64,000 nt of DNA from the NCBI RefSeq assembly GCF_016107545.1, contig NZ_JABASS010000003.1, forward strand, positions 62,001 to 126,000. The letters run 5' to 3'. This stretch comes from Psychrobacter namhaensis (lineage in GTDB: Bacteria; Pseudomonadota; Gammaproteobacteria; Pseudomonadales; Moraxellaceae). The notes below the pieces were generated by a model. That model worked only from the letters and a program-made list of their open reading frames with translations, was not told the DNA's origin and searched no databases. The position numbers were made by a program, and so were the translations under genes. Every line of letters begins with the position of its first letter. The stretch's first letter is position 1. This document shows positions 29,570 through 39,260 of this stretch, in pieces.

Positions 29570-30466
29570 TCAACCGATTCGGCGCTTAAGTCCGGTCATC
29601 TGTAGGATACGCGTGGCAATTTCTTCAACAGACATCTCAGACACATCTAAGCTTGGGATGCCATGAGTGATATAAATCCCCTGTATCGCACGCTGCTCTT
29701 GCTGACATTGCTGATAGCTAGAATATCGACTGCCCGCGCGGCGTTCCTGACGAATTTTTACCAAGCGATCTGTGTCAATTAATAGACCAAACAGCTTGTC
29801 CTTGTGCTCACGTAACGCTTTTGGTAGCTGATTGTCATACAAATCATCTTCAGTCAGAGGATAATTGGCGGCGCGAATACCAAATTGTAATGCTAAGTAT
29901 AATGACGTCGGTGTTTTACCCGAACGCGATACCCCAATCAGAATAATGTCTGCTGCGTTATAATGGCGAGTCCGTGCCCCATCGTCATTGTCTAAAGCAA
30001 AATGAACCGCATCGATACGTTCTTTATATGTCTCAGAGTCAACATCATCGTGTGCATGACCTGAATGTCCATCTGGCTCCACGCCAGTCTCTTCAGCAAC
30101 GCGCCCAATCAAGCCTTCATACATGTCTAAATTACAGCTTTGGGCAGAGTTGATCTTTTCACGAATCTCAGGGCTCACAATCGTATCAAACACCAAGGGC
30201 AACAAACCGTCTCGTTGATAGGCCATATTGATCTGCTCGACCGCATCTTCTGCCCGTTCCAAACTATCCACATATGGCAATACTCGGGTCTCAAAAGGGA
30301 CCGAGGCAAACTGACTCAAAATAGCACGGCCAAGCGTTTCAGCGGTAATCGCTGTACCATCCGAGATAAAAAACGCCGTTCTAACAGCTTGGGAGCTGTC
30401 TAAGTTGAGCGCATGGCGGTTTTGAATAGTGGGATTCACTTGTTCCGCTGGATTGCTTGAATACAT
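29570..30466 (-). CDS. ppsR: PEP synthase regulatory protein (bifunctional kinase/pyrophosphorylase)
   Basis: This protein switches phosphoenolpyruvate synthase off and on by ADP-dependent phosphorylation and Pi-dependent dephosphorylation of a Thr near its catalytic His. It is a DUF299-family protein of 298 residues with the family start FFISDGTAITAETLGRAIL at about 32-50. The P-loop-like GVSRSGKTPTSLYLA lies at about 180, and GLLIDTDRLVKIRQERR at about 230. AGGTG lies seven bases before the ATG. It is transcribed divergently from its target ppsA. Confidence 0.95.
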   Translation of the reverse strand: MYSSNPAEQVNPTIQNRHALNLDSSQAVRTAFFISDGTAITAETLGRAILSQFASVPFETRVLPYVDSLERAEDAVEQINMAYQRDGLLPLVFDTIVSPEIREKINSAQSCNLDMYEGLIGRVAEETGVEPDGHSGHAHDDVDSETYKERIDAVHFALDNDDGARTRHYNAADIILIGVSRSGKTPTSLYLALQFGIRAANYPLTEDDLYDNQLPKALREHKDKLFGLLIDTDRLVKIRQERRAGSRYSSYQQCQQEQRAIQGIYITHGIPSLDVSEMSVEEIATRILQMTGLKRRIG

Positions 30467-31104
30467 AACTGTGGCACCTCGATTAAAAACACAATAGTGA
30501 CCTTCATTGCGCTTGTGTCTCTCACCTATTTTTAACTGATGTTGCGTGGTCTGACGGGACGCTTTAGATCAGCACTGATATTGACTACTTATATCAGAAC
30601 CAGTCTCTACTATTTATGCCATACATTATACGCATAATAGCGGCCTAATAGAAATCAATGTTACAGGTGTACACCTAGAAATCCACATAGAAGCTCATGT
30701 AGAAACTCATATAGAAACCCAGACTGTTTTTAGTCTGCTCCTCTTAATTGATTGTACTTATCGTAACGTTTCAGGGGTCACCTTGGTTAAACTTGCCTAA
30801 TGTGTGGCAAGATACACATCACAGAACATATTAAGCCCGCTTTTATGCCGTTAAATTTACTTGTTTATAAGCCCATTTCTTAAAACCGTGAAGTCGTACG
30901 GGCATATATTGACCTTGTGTAAGGCCTCTTTATTCACCTCTGAAAATTAATAATAACCGCGACTTCTATGAATGTGTGTAGCAAACTCGACAATTTGTAT
31001 CTTTTTAACAAGTTTTTTGGTTCAACCCCTCGAAATTGTCCTAATATAGCGGTATAATTTACCGTTATAATCTTTACTAAATAACCTTATTTTCTGGAGT
31101 TATC
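30467..31104. other. Divergent ppsR-ppsA spacer
   Basis: This 638-base region carries the promoters of ppsR and ppsA. It contains a 12-bp palindrome and a 12-bp tandem repeat (separate entry). Two TATAAT hexamers at 31053 and 31066 lie just upstream of ppsA and are likely -10 candidates, though no clear -35 was found. No open frame looks like a gene. Confidence 0.5.
30665..30723. repeat. Palindrome plus four 12-bp tandem repeats in the ppsR-ppsA spacer
   Basis: AGGTGTACACCT (30665-30676) is a perfect 12-bp palindrome. Overlapping its last base, four consecutive 12-base units follow: TAGAAATCCACA, TAGAAGCTCATG, TAGAAACTCATA and TAGAAACCCAGA (30676-30723). All share TAGAA and a C at position 8 or 9. 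The function is unknown; a regulator binding array is possible. Confidence 0.6.
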
Positions 31105-33489
31105 ATGGCAGCGCAATCTACAGCACTTGTAATCAATCTTGATCAGCTAGGAAAAGACGACATTGATATGGTCGGTGGTAAGAATGCCTCACTTGGCGAG
31201 ATGATCAGTCATCTTTCTGATTTAGGCGTGAGTGTGCCAGGCGGTTTTGCCACCACTTCAAATGCATTCAACCGTTTTTTAACAGAAACCGGCTTGCTGG
31301 ACAAAATCAATAGCGAGCTAAAAACGTTGGATGTGAATGATGTCAATAAGCTTGCTGCCACTGGTAAAAAAATCCGTACTTGGATTATTGAACAAGAGCT
31401 GCCTAAAGATCTTGAGCAAGAAGTGCGTCAATCATTTGAAACCATGAGTGGCGGCGAAGACATCGCGGTTGCGGTACGCTCTTCTGCCACTGCCGAAGAT
31501 TTGCCAGATGCGTCATTTGCCGGTCAACAAGAGACCTTTTTAAACATTCGCGGTATTGATAACGTTCTGATTGCTATTAAAGAAGTGTTTGCATCATTAT
31601 ACAACGACCGTGCCATCTCTTACCGTGTCCATAAAGGTTTTGAGCACGAAGGTGTTGCGCTATCTGCAGCCGTACAGCGTATGGTACGCTCAGAGACTGG
31701 CGCTGCGGGCGTGATGTTCACGCTCGATACCGAAAGCGGCTTTGATCAAGTGGTCTTCATTACCTCAAGCTACGGTTTGGGTGAAATGGTGGTTCAGGGT
31801 GCAGTAAACCCAGATGAGTTCTATATCTCAAAACAATTACTAGCCAATGGTAAGCCTGCCGTTATTCGCCGTAACCTAGGTAGCAAGCATAAGAAAATGG
31901 TCTATGGTGACGAAGGTAGCACGGCAAAATCCGTTAAAACCGTCGATGTAGAAAAACAAGACCGTATGCAGTTCTCTTTATCTACTGAAGAGCTGACCTC
32001 TCTTGCCAAACAAGCCGTAACGATCGAAAAGCATTATGGCCAAGCGATGGACATCGAGTGGGCAAAAGATGGCGACAGCGGTGAGATCTTTATCGTGCAA
32101 GCACGTCCTGAAACCGTTAAGAGCCGTCAAGACAGCAATGTCATGGAACGTTATGTCATCGATACGACTGGCGCAAAAGTATTGTGTGAAGGTCGCTCAA
32201 TCGGTCAGCGTATCGGTTCAGGTAAAGTGCGTATCGTAAGCAACCTAAACGAGATGGACAAAGTGCAAGAAGGCGACATCTTGGTATCAGACATGACTGA
32301 TCCTGATTGGGAACCTGTCATGAAGCGTGCCTCTGCTATCATTACCAACCGCGGCGGCCGTACCTGTCATGCTGCCATTATCGCGCGTGAGCTAGGTGTG
32401 CCAGCCATCGTGGGTTGTGGTAACGCCACTGAGCTATTGGTTGATGGTCAAGAAGTGACCGCTTCTTGTGCCGAAGGTGATACTGGCTTTATTTACGAGA
32501 GTCTGATTGATTTTGAAGTACAGACCAACTCTGTCGAGTCTATGCCAGAGCTTGCGTTCAAAGTTATGATGAACGTTGGTAACCCAGATCGCGCATTCTC
32601 TTTCACGCAAATGCCAAACGAAGGTATTGGTCTTGCGCGTCTTGAGTTCATCATCAACCGTATGATTGGTGTGCATCCAAAAGCGTTGCTCAACATGAAC
32701 AGCTTGCCACGTGAAATCTCGCAAGCCATTCAAGAGCGTATCGCAGGCTATGCCTCACCGGTTGATTTTTATGTTGATAAATTGGTCGAAGGCATCTCAA
32801 CGCTAGCCGTTGCCTTTATGGATCAGCCCGTTATCGTACGTATGTCAGATTTTAAATCAAACGAATACGCTAACCTGCTTGGCGGTAAGTTGTACGAACC
32901 ATCAGAAGAAAACCCAATGCTTGGTTTCCGCGGTGCTAGCCGTTATGTCTCTGATAACTTCCGTGACTGCTTTGAGCTTGAATGTAAAGCGCTGAAACGT
33001 GTACGTGATGAGATGGGCTTGACCAACGTCGAGATTATGATTCCATTCGTACGTACGGTTGGCGAAGCCGCTGAGGTCATCGAGTTACTGGCAAAGAATG
33101 GTCTAAAACGTGGTGAGAACGGTCTACGTGTCATCATGATGTGTGAACTACCGACCAACGCCCTACTAGCCGAAGAATTCCTAGAACACTTCGATGGTTT
33201 CTCAATCGGCTCTAACGACTTGACTCAGCTTACCCTTGGTCTTGATCGTGACTCAGGCATCGTCTCACATCTATTTGATGAGCGTGACCCTGCTGTTAAG
33301 AAACTGCTCACTATGGCGATCGATGCCTGCCGTAAGCAAAACAAATACGTGGGTATCTGTGGCCAAGGACCATCGGACCATCCAGATCTTGCTTTTTGGC
33401 TCATGGAGCAAGGTATCAGCTCTGTGTCATTGAACCCTGATTCAGTGTTAGACACATGGTTCTTCTTAGCTGGTGAAGAAACGAAATAA
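31105..33489 (+). CDS. ppsA: Phosphoenolpyruvate synthase
   Basis: This enzyme makes phosphoenolpyruvate from pyruvate and ATP for gluconeogenesis. It has 794 residues, the usual PpsA length. The N-terminal nucleotide-binding domain shows [12 protein letters not shown] and [20 protein letters not shown]. The swivelling phosphohistidine domain has the catalytic His in [20 protein letters not shown] (about residue 420), preceded by the Thr/Ser that PpsR modifies. The PEP/pyruvate barrel carries [10 protein letters not shown] and [14 protein letters not shown] lies seven bases before the ATG. Its regulator ppsR is divergent upstream. Confidence 0.98.
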   Translation: MAAQSTALVINLDQLGKDDIDMVGGKNASLGEMISHLSDLGVSVPGGFATTSNAFNRFLTETGLLDKINSELKTLDVNDVNKLAATGKKIRTWIIEQELPKDLEQEVRQSFETMSGGEDIAVAVRSSATAEDLPDASFAGQQETFLNIRGIDNVLIAIKEVFASLYNDRAISYRVHKGFEHEGVALSAAVQRMVRSETGAAGVMFTLDTESGFDQVVFITSSYGLGEMVVQGAVNPDEFYISKQLLANGKPAVIRRNLGSKHKKMVYGDEGSTAKSVKTVDVEKQDRMQFSLSTEELTSLAKQAVTIEKHYGQAMDIEWAKDGDSGEIFIVQARPETVKSRQDSNVMERYVIDTTGAKVLCEGRSIGQRIGSGKVRIVSNLNEMDKVQEGDILVSDMTDPDWEPVMKRASAIITNRGGRTCHAAIIARELGVPAIVGCGNATELLVDGQEVTASCAEGDTGFIYESLIDFEVQTNSVESMPELAFKVMMNVGNPDRAFSFTQMPNEGIGLARLEFIINRMIGVHPKALLNMNSLPREISQAIQERIAGYASPVDFYVDKLVEGISTLAVAFMDQPVIVRMSDFKSNEYANLLGGKLYEPSEENPMLGFRGASRYVSDNFRDCFELECKALKRVRDEMGLTNVEIMIPFVRTVGEAAEVIELLAKNGLKRGENGLRVIMMCELPTNALLAEEFLEHFDGFSIGSNDLTQLTLGLDRDSGIVSHLFDERDPAVKKLLTMAIDACRKQNKYVGICGQGPSDHPDLAFWLMEQGISSVSLNPDSVLDTWFFLAGEETK

Positions 33490-33540
33490 GCCATCACGTT
33501 CAGTCACAGCAGTAATTCACACAGTCATTAAAGAAACAAT

Positions 33541-33580
33541 TATTAGGGTCTATTTGAAAAATATTAAATAGACCCTAATA
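33541..33580. repeat. Perfect 15-bp inverted repeat after ppsA
   Basis: TATTAGGGTCTATTT and AAATAGACCCTAATA are perfect arms around a ten-base loop, 51 bases after the ppsA stop. There is no T-run, so a simple Rho-independent terminator is unlikely. It may be a message-stabilising hairpin or a small dispersed palindromic element. Confidence 0.7.
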
Positions 33581-33630
33581 CTAGGTATCATATATAGTGA
33601 CTTAAGATATGACTAACTATGCAGGCAATT

Positions 33631-34614
33631 ATGCAGATTTTCCTTGCTCGAAATAACGTACAAGCTGGTCCATACGATTTGGAGCAACTTAATATCATGT
33701 TGGCGTCTGGTGAAGTATTACTAGATGATTTGATGTGGCACGAAGGCTTAGATCAATGGCAGCGCGTTGGCACCTTAACCAATAATCAAACGGTTTATAG
33801 ACCGACCAATATTGGCAGTTCGGATGTTAATGACTCTATTATTAATAACGTCACGATCTTTCCTGAAGATAAAGCCAGTAGTGATCAAGATGGCAAGTCA
33901 GTATCGTTAGATAGATTGTATGGCAAGCCTGAGCGGCCAAAAGACACAAGTAAAAAAGTGAAAGCTGACATGACAAGCAACCGTCAGCAAACACCGCATA
34001 ACAACGTGTCCTTAAATAAATCTAGTATCAAAAAAACCGCTACGGATAAAGACAAGGTCATTGGAAACGTCGTACTTGCGCCTATCATGTCGCGGGTGCT
34101 CGCTACTGCCATTAATGGCTTACTGTATCTATTGGCCATTTTTCCACTAGTGATGGCTTTGACCAACATGGATGTGGATTATAGTAAATTTCAAAATATC
34201 CAAGATATGGACGCCGCTTATCAGTATTCCATGACGCTGATGGAAAGCCTTCCTAGCAGCACACTGATGATGTCGCAAGTCATGGTCTTTGGTTTATTTG
34301 CGTTGCAGTTGGTCTTTATCACCATGCGTGGTCAGTCACTCGGTAAGCTGCTGACGGGTATTCGCGTCGTGGATCAAACCACGCATCGTCTGCCATCATT
34401 TACCAAACTTATCGGTGTACGAACGTTACTGCTGTTTATTATTTACAATTTATTGTTCTCTTTTACTAGCTTCTTAGGTTTTGTCATTATTGCGGTTCAC
34501 TATTATATGGCCTCTAAAAGCGCCAAAAATATTGGTTGGCATGATAAATTGGCTAAAACCTTAGTGGTGAAAGCTGACAGCAGTCAATTGGTCAAAGAAC
34601 CCAAGATAAAATAA
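33631..34614 (+). CDS. RDD-family membrane protein with N-terminal GYF_2 domain
   Basis: This protein has about 327 residues. The N-terminal 50 residues form a GYF_2-type domain (LARNNVQAGPYDLEQLN ... DLMWHEGLDQWQRVG). A polar linker of about 100 residues follows. Then an RDD domain has three hydrophobic segments, with VLATAINGLLYLLAIFPLVM first and GQSLGKLLTGIRVVDQ in the middle. RDD proteins are inner-membrane proteins of largely unknown role, some linked to ion transport. I prefer the ATG at 33631, which has AGGC close upstream; the ATG at 33619 would add four residues. A terminator follows. Confidence 0.85.
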   Translation: MQIFLARNNVQAGPYDLEQLNIMLASGEVLLDDLMWHEGLDQWQRVGTLTNNQTVYRPTNIGSSDVNDSIINNVTIFPEDKASSDQDGKSVSLDRLYGKPERPKDTSKKVKADMTSNRQQTPHNNVSLNKSSIKKTATDKDKVIGNVVLAPIMSRVLATAINGLLYLLAIFPLVMALTNMDVDYSKFQNIQDMDAAYQYSMTLMESLPSSTLMMSQVMVFGLFALQLVFITMRGQSLGKLLTGIRVVDQTTHRLPSFTKLIGVRTLLLFIIYNLLFSFTSFLGFVIIAVHYYMASKSAKNIGWHDKLAKTLVVKADSSQLVKEPKIK

Positions 34615-34671
34615 TCGATTTTCATCCTGATGGTTAGTTTGGTTCTTAATCACATGCCTGAGTTCTTGCAT

Positions 34672-34701
34672 AAAAAAGCAGCGTCTCATCGTTGCTTTTT
34701 T
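34672..34701 (+). terminator. Terminator after the RDD gene
   Basis: AAAAAAGCAGCG pairs with CGTTGCTTTTTT (one G-U pair) around TCTCAT. It has the A-run/T-run form of a bidirectional intrinsic terminator. Confidence 0.88.
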
Positions 34702-34865
34702 GTTGGTAATAAACAATGGCGTGTTGGCATATTTTATTATGGGCGCCTGAGTGATTAACCTTTGTGTTAATCACTAAGTACTGTTATAATACGGCGCTTT
34801 ATAAACTAAGCTTATCCTCTCCTGTATTTTTTATATTTACTGGACATTAGGTTTACCTTATAAAT

Positions 34866-34911
34866 CTCCTTGCTATTAACATAGGGTTAATAGCTACTAA
34901 TCCGTAAGGAG
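34866..34911 (+). promoter_or_regulatory. S6:S18-type ribosomal-protein leader upstream of rpsF
   Basis: The message just before rpsF folds as two stacked stems. P1 pairs CTCCTT (34866-34871) with AAGGAG (34906-34911), the ribosome-binding site itself. P2 pairs GCTATTAAC (34872-34880) with GTTAATAGC (34886-34894) around ATAGG. The single-stranded stretch between P2 and the 3' side of P1 contains CCG (34902-34904). This layout, with CCG in a bulge between P1 and P2, is that of the known S6:S18-binding autoregulatory leader. Excess S6:S18 would lock the ribosome site and repress the operon. Confidence 0.75.
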
Positions 34912-34916
34912 TCATA

Positions 34917-35321
34917 ATGCGACATTACGAACTGGTGTTACTTGTACACCCAGACCAAAGCGACCAAGTGGTCGGCATGGTTGAGCGCTACATCAAGTTA
35001 GTTCAAGACAACAACGGTGTTATCCATCGTCTAGAAGATTGGGGCCGTCGTCAACTGGCTTACCCTATCAACAAGATTCACAAAGCTCATTACGTTCTTT
35101 TCAATATTGAAACTGACGGCGAGACTTTGGCTGAACTTGAAGAATTATTCCGTTATAACGACGCGATCATTCGTAGTCTAGTTATGCGCCGTGACGAAGC
35201 TGTCACTGAAGAGTCGCAGTTAGCCAAGAATGCCGATGAAAAACGCGCACGCAAAGCAACTACTCGTCGTCCAGACAATCGTGAAAACGATAATGACGAC
35301 AACGACAACAGTGAAGACTAA
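34917..35321 (+). CDS. rpsF: 30S ribosomal protein S6
   Basis: S6 binds S18 on the central domain of 16S rRNA. The protein has 134 residues with the typical start [18 protein letters not shown], the segment [20 protein letters not shown] and the end of the fold at [15 protein letters not shown]. The C-terminal 30 residues are an acidic Asn/Asp-rich tail (substrate for RimK-type glutamylation in some species; not shown here). AAGGAG is five bases before the ATG. It is first in the rpsF-rpsR-rplI operon, with no priB between. Confidence 0.98.
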   Translation: MRHYELVLLVHPDQSDQVVGMVERYIKLVQDNNGVIHRLEDWGRRQLAYPINKIHKAHYVLFNIETDGETLAELEELFRYNDAIIRSLVMRRDEAVTEESQLAKNADEKRARKATTRRPDNRENDNDDNDNSED

Positions 35322-35337
35322 TTAAAGGAGAATACTC

Positions 35338-35568
35338 ATGGCACGTTTCTATCGCCGTCGCAAATTCTGCCGTTTCACTGCTGAAGGCATCACTCACATC
35401 GATTATAAAGATGTTGAATTGCTAAAACAGTACATCAGTGATAATGGTAAAATCGTACCTAGCCGTATTACCGGTACCTCTACTAAATATCAGCGTCAAC
35501 TAGCGACTGCTATCAAGCAAGCTCGTTACTTATCGCTACTTCCATACACTGATAACCATCAAGGTTAA
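35338..35568 (+). CDS. rpsR: 30S ribosomal protein S18
   Basis: This is a 76-residue small-subunit protein and partner of S6. It has the family signature [20 protein letters not shown] and the basic end [26 protein letters not shown] precedes the ATG and the gene starts 17 bases after rpsF. Start and length match the family. Confidence 0.98.
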   Translation: MARFYRRRKFCRFTAEGITHIDYKDVELLKQYISDNGKIVPSRITGTSTKYQRQLATAIKQARYLSLLPYTDNHQG

Positions 35569-35588
35569 CCGCTAACTAGGAATGACTC

Positions 35589-36092
35589 ATGCAAATTATT
35601 TTGTTACAGCGTATCGTCAACCTTGGTAAACTCGGTGAAACTGTCGATGTAAAACCAGGTTACGGACGTAACTTTCTTATCCCTCAGGGCAAAGCGCTAC
35701 CTGCGACCAAAGCTAACATTGAAAAGTTCGAAGCACGTCGTGCTGAGCTTGAAGCTGAAGAAGCAAAAGAAGTAGCTGTTGCTCAAGAGCGTGCTGATGC
35801 TTTAACTGACGTTAATGTCATCATGCGTGCTAAATCAGGTGACGAAGGCAAGCTATTCGGCTCTATCGGTACTCGCGATATCGCTGAAGCATTGACTAAC
35901 TCAGGTCTAGAAGTTGACCGTGCTGAAATCAAGCTTCCTGAAGGCACACTACGTCAAATTGGCGAATATAATGTTGATATTCAGCTACATCATGACGTTA
36001 CTGCTAGCATCTTAGTTACTATTTTGTCTGAAGACAATAATAACGAAGATCTAGATGAAGAATCTGCTGATGAAGACTACTCTGAAGAGTAA
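35589..36092 (+). CDS. rplI: 50S ribosomal protein L9
   Basis: This large-subunit protein binds 23S rRNA and reaches across the ribosome surface. It begins [19 protein letters not shown] with [16 protein letters not shown], the L9 N-domain. A central helix rich in Glu/Ala follows, then the C-domain ([15 protein letters not shown]). The usual length is about 148 residues; here there are 167 because of an acidic tail ([18 protein letters not shown]). It is the last gene of the rpsF operon and is followed by a terminator. Confidence 0.98.
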   Translation: MQIILLQRIVNLGKLGETVDVKPGYGRNFLIPQGKALPATKANIEKFEARRAELEAEEAKEVAVAQERADALTDVNVIMRAKSGDEGKLFGSIGTRDIAEALTNSGLEVDRAEIKLPEGTLRQIGEYNVDIQLHHDVTASILVTILSEDNNNEDLDEESADEDYSEE

Positions 36093-36120
36093 TTTTTGAA
36101 ATAGTTAGATTCAGTCTGTA

Positions 36121-36156
36121 AAAAAGCCAACAACCTTGAGTTGTTGGCTTTTTTTT
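36121..36156 (+). terminator. Terminator of the rpsF-rpsR-rplI operon
   Basis: GCCAACAA pairs with TTGTTGGC around CCTTGAG, preceded by five A and followed by eight T. It lies about 30 bases after the rplI stop. Confidence 0.95.
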
Positions 36157-36417
36157 GTGTCAGTCTACTTACGGCTGTATACCAACATCATGACTTTATC
36201 TTACGCCACTATTTTGTGACTCTTGATACGTTAAACACGAATGCTTGCACCCACTTTTTATCCCTTATTTTAAAACTAGGTAGCGCGGTAACGGACGGTA
36301 ATAAACAACTTAAAAGCTGTTACTAAACAACAAGATACTCCCTAAAAAATCATCTTTATTATTCTCAGTTGAATTGGTATCCTGTCTGTATCTTATTTAC
36401 TAATAGAGCGCGATAAT

Positions 36418-36642
36418 ATGATCAATACCAATGATAAGTTGTTATGTATACGAGGTAATGACTTTTACTCAGAAGGCGAGGTCTATACCGTTGGTAGAAT
36501 TGTAAATAACAAGTATTTTCAGCTACTTACCGGTAGTAACGATGATCACTGGTATGCCACACTCGATGAAAAAGGGATCTACGTAAGCTTTGACTCGATG
36601 TCAGCAAAAGACAATAAAGCATGGTTTGATAAGATAGCCTAG
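36418..36642 (+). CDS. Small protein of unknown function
   Basis: This 74-residue open frame has a natural composition and a strand-rich sequence (DKLLCIRGNDFYSEGEVYTV, then NKYFQLLTGSNDDHWYATLD). It resembles a small beta-barrel or SH3-like fold rather than a membrane protein, and has no signal peptide. The ribosome site is weak (AGAGCG nine bases before the ATG). It lies alone between the rplI terminator and cobC. I recognise no family. It could be of phage origin. Confidence 0.6.
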   Translation: MINTNDKLLCIRGNDFYSEGEVYTVGRIVNNKYFQLLTGSNDDHWYATLDEKGIYVSFDSMSAKDNKAWFDKIA

Positions 36643-36723
36643 CAGTCAAAGAAGTCACCACATGCTTATACTCAAAATACGAATGGTCATGACACATGGC
36701 CATTTTTTTTGCTTAGTAGACGA

Positions 36724-37287
36724 TTAGTAGTCTAGACGACTGCGCTCTTGATACTTTACCGAACGTGGCCACTCACTGGCTCTCGTCGGCACATTTTGCC
36801 CGTCAGCAATCATTTTAGCAGCAGTGATCCAGCCCGCATGACCGACAACTAAGGTAGGTTTGTTGTTCCTTTTGCCATTGTTTTCGATCACTCTAGCACT
36901 CATCCAGCCTTCAACACGATCAAAGAGCTGGTGTAAGCTTTCACCCTTATCACAAGCAAAGTGCGCAAAGTCATTACACCAGTCGTCAATTTCTTGCTGA
37001 GTAATCTGTTCCCACAGACAACCGTCCCATACGCCAAAATTGATCTCAGCAAGCTCAGGGGCGACTTGATATTGAAATCCACGTTGCGCCAATATCTGAC
37101 CAACCTTGAGTGAGCGCTGCAAAGGACTGACCCAAATCACTCTAGGCAATTGATGCAAACGTACAAAGCGCTCGATTTTATTAGCAAGGCGTTTTAGTTT
37201 GCGTTTATCTACCGCTATGTCTGTCTGCCCAATGCACCTGCCCTGCGCGGTACGCGGTTTAGGGTGGCGCCAAATGTAGAGAACCAT
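36724..37287 (-). CDS. cobC: Histidine phosphatase, probable alpha-ribazole phosphatase
   Basis: This is a phosphoglycerate-mutase-like histidine phosphatase of 187 residues. The catalytic motif near the start is YIWRHPKP (RHP instead of the commoner RHG). It also has VSPLQRSLKVG, INFGVWDG with the second acidic group, and VVGHAGWITAA with the second His. It follows cobS by 33 bases on the same strand, so it most likely removes the phosphate from alpha-ribazole 5'-phosphate or adenosylcobalamin 5'-phosphate. The specific role rests on context. Confidence 0.8.
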   Translation of the reverse strand: MVLYIWRHPKPRTAQGRCIGQTDIAVDKRKLKRLANKIERFVRLHQLPRVIWVSPLQRSLKVGQILAQRGFQYQVAPELAEINFGVWDGCLWEQITQQEIDDWCNDFAHFACDKGESLHQLFDRVEGWMSARVIENNGKRNNKPTLVVGHAGWITAAKMIADGQNVPTRASEWPRSVKYQERSRLDY

Positions 37288-37319
37288 TAAGAGAGTGTTA
37301 CCTTTTTGATGTTTAAATA

Positions 37320-38183
37320 TTAGATAAACGGTAGCGATGCCGCCAGACCTACATAGATCGCCACTTCGCTCAGCTGCTGCGTGGCACCCAGCCCATCACC
37401 CGTATAACCATCGAGTCGCCTACGTAATAAGCGCCGCATGTAATCTGTGGCTATTAGGGCAAGTAATAGCGCCAACAGCCATTGACCCACACCAATCTGC
37501 TGTACCGTATAAGGAAAAATGAGCGTTACTAGTACGCCGGCTAACAGCAGCCAACCACTGCTTAATAGTCCTTGTAATGGCGTCAACTGCTGCGCCATGG
37601 GTTTGGCTTTGGCATGTTCGATCTCCCCGCCATAAGGCAGTAAAGCGAGCAGACTAATACATAGTAAACGTGATGCAGTGTGGCCAATGATAAGTGCGAT
37701 GATAGCCACTGATGGTGGCATGGAGGCCAACAAGGTCACTTTGAGTAGCAGCGCTGACACTAGACCTAAAACACCATACGTTCCCAAGCGTGAGTCTTTC
37801 ATAATCGTTAACGTACGCTCACGAGTCAAACCACCGCCCAAACCATCACAACTATCGGCCAAACCGTCTTCATGAAAAGCACCAGTAAGCCTAATACCAA
37901 ACACTGTACTAATCACCGCAGCTACTAACGGCGTAAATAAAACACTGCCAAGCCAAAACACGCCAGCACAAAGTAAGCCAATCAGCAAACCGACTGCTGG
38001 AAAATGACGACTGCTCTGATGCAACCACTGCGGATCATAGCTGGAAAATGAGGGAACGGGCAGGCGCGTTAAAAACTGCATGGCAACCAGCAGCAGACGC
38101 CATTCATATTTTATGAGCTGTCCAACCGTTGGTCGCGTTGGTGCGTTCTTTGACGGTTTTGGTTGATTTAGCGACTGTGACAT
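37320..38183 (-). CDS. cobS: Adenosylcobinamide-GDP ribazoletransferase (cobalamin synthase)
   Basis: This is the inner-membrane enzyme that joins adenosylcobinamide-GDP and alpha-ribazole (phosphate). The 287-residue protein is polytopic with the family motif TGAFHEDGLADSCDGLGGG and MKDSRLGTYGVLG (about residues 100-145). It also has LTRLPVPSF near the N-terminus and DGYTGDGLGATQQLSEV near the end. The start ATG overlaps the cobT stop (TGATG), so translation is coupled. Confidence 0.96.
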   Translation of the reverse strand: MSQSLNQPKPSKNAPTRPTVGQLIKYEWRLLLVAMQFLTRLPVPSFSSYDPQWLHQSSRHFPAVGLLIGLLCAGVFWLGSVLFTPLVAAVISTVFGIRLTGAFHEDGLADSCDGLGGGLTRERTLTIMKDSRLGTYGVLGLVSALLLKVTLLASMPPSVAIIALIIGHTASRLLCISLLALLPYGGEIEHAKAKPMAQQLTPLQGLLSSGWLLLAGVLVTLIFPYTVQQIGVGQWLLALLLALIATDYMRRLLRRRLDGYTGDGLGATQQLSEVAIYVGLAASLPFI

Positions 38184-39226
38184 CAGTGGTTTTGTCCGCT
38201 AACACCAGCATCACTAAAACTTGCCATGTCATTAATAATGGCACAAGCAGACTGCAAGAGCGGATACGCTAGCGCCGCCCCGCTCCCTTCGCCTAAACGC
38301 AGGCCCACGTCCAATAATGGCTTAGCGTTTAACAACGTTAATAAGTGTGCATGCCCCGGCTCGACCGAGTGATGAGCAAACACAGCGTACTGCGCCACTC
38401 CTGGTGCTAAGCGCTCAGCGACTAACAAAGCCACACTGGCAATAAATCCATCCATTAAGAGAATACGACGCTCGCTGGCGGCTTGAATTAGCGCACCTGT
38501 CATCATAGCAACCTCAAGCCCGCCTAGTGCTGCGAGCGCCGCTAACGGTGCTGTTGCCTCACTATGACGCGCCAATACCTGCGTTAAAATATCGTGCTTG
38601 TGCTGCAACCCTGCATCATCAAGACCCGTGCCACGACCAATACAATCAGTAATAGGCACATCACCCAACCTTGCCAACAACAAACTGGCCGCTGAGGTGT
38701 TGCCAATACCCATCTCTCCAACGATCAACAAGTTACCAGGGGCCTCCTTAGCCACTTTCATACCGTTTTCTAACGCCGCCAAGCATTCACCCTCTGTCAT
38801 GGCAGGCTCTGTTAGCGCATCGCGACTCCCATGACGTACTTTACAATCCAGTAGCTGCGCGTGGGGGGCAAAATCCGTATCTACGCCAGCATCGACTACT
38901 TTTAGCTCAATCTGGTGTTGGCGCGCCAATACATTGATCGCCGCCCCACCTTGCAAAAAGTTTTCAACCATTTGCGCGGTCACCGCACTCGGATACGCGG
39001 AGGTGCCATGTTTGGTTAAGCCATGATCAGCGGCAAACACCCGAATCTGTGGCTGCTCAATATGCGGCTTGGTGGTACCTTGAATCATCCCCAATTGCAA
39101 TGCCAGCGCCTCTAACCGTCCAAGGGCACCAAGTGGTTTGGTTTTTAGGTCTAGAATTTGCTGGAGCTGTTGACGTCGTTCGTTATTCTCTATAGTGGCG
39201 ATAGTGGGCGCAGTAAATGTGATCAA
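38183..39226 (-). CDS. cobT: Nicotinate-nucleotide--dimethylbenzimidazole phosphoribosyltransferase
   Basis: This enzyme activates the lower ligand by moving ribose phosphate from nicotinate mononucleotide to dimethylbenzimidazole. The 347-residue protein shows LKTKPLGALGRLEALALQLG, FAADHGLTKHGTSAYP, VGEMGIGNTSAASLLLARL and the C-terminal RLGEGSGAALAYPLLQSA with the catalytic Glu. It starts the cobT-cobS-cobC minus-strand operon. A hairpin lies about 35 bases upstream of its start. No cobU is nearby. Confidence 0.96.
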   Translation of the reverse strand: MITFTAPTIATIENNERRQQLQQILDLKTKPLGALGRLEALALQLGMIQGTTKPHIEQPQIRVFAADHGLTKHGTSAYPSAVTAQMVENFLQGGAAINVLARQHQIELKVVDAGVDTDFAPHAQLLDCKVRHGSRDALTEPAMTEGECLAALENGMKVAKEAPGNLLIVGEMGIGNTSAASLLLARLGDVPITDCIGRGTGLDDAGLQHKHDILTQVLARHSEATAPLAALAALGGLEVAMMTGALIQAASERRILLMDGFIASVALLVAERLAPGVAQYAVFAHHSVEPGHAHLLTLLNAKPLLDVGLRLGEGSGAALAYPLLQSACAIINDMASFSDAGVSGQNH

Positions 39227-39260
39227 AGGGTAGCATCCTGATGTTGGTACATGTAAAACA

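Noticed and set aside
30765..30780. A Cra/FruR-like site (GTAACGTTTCAG) upstream of ppsA
   Set aside because: Only one half matches the consensus and it is not known that this lineage uses Cra for ppsA; too weak to list.
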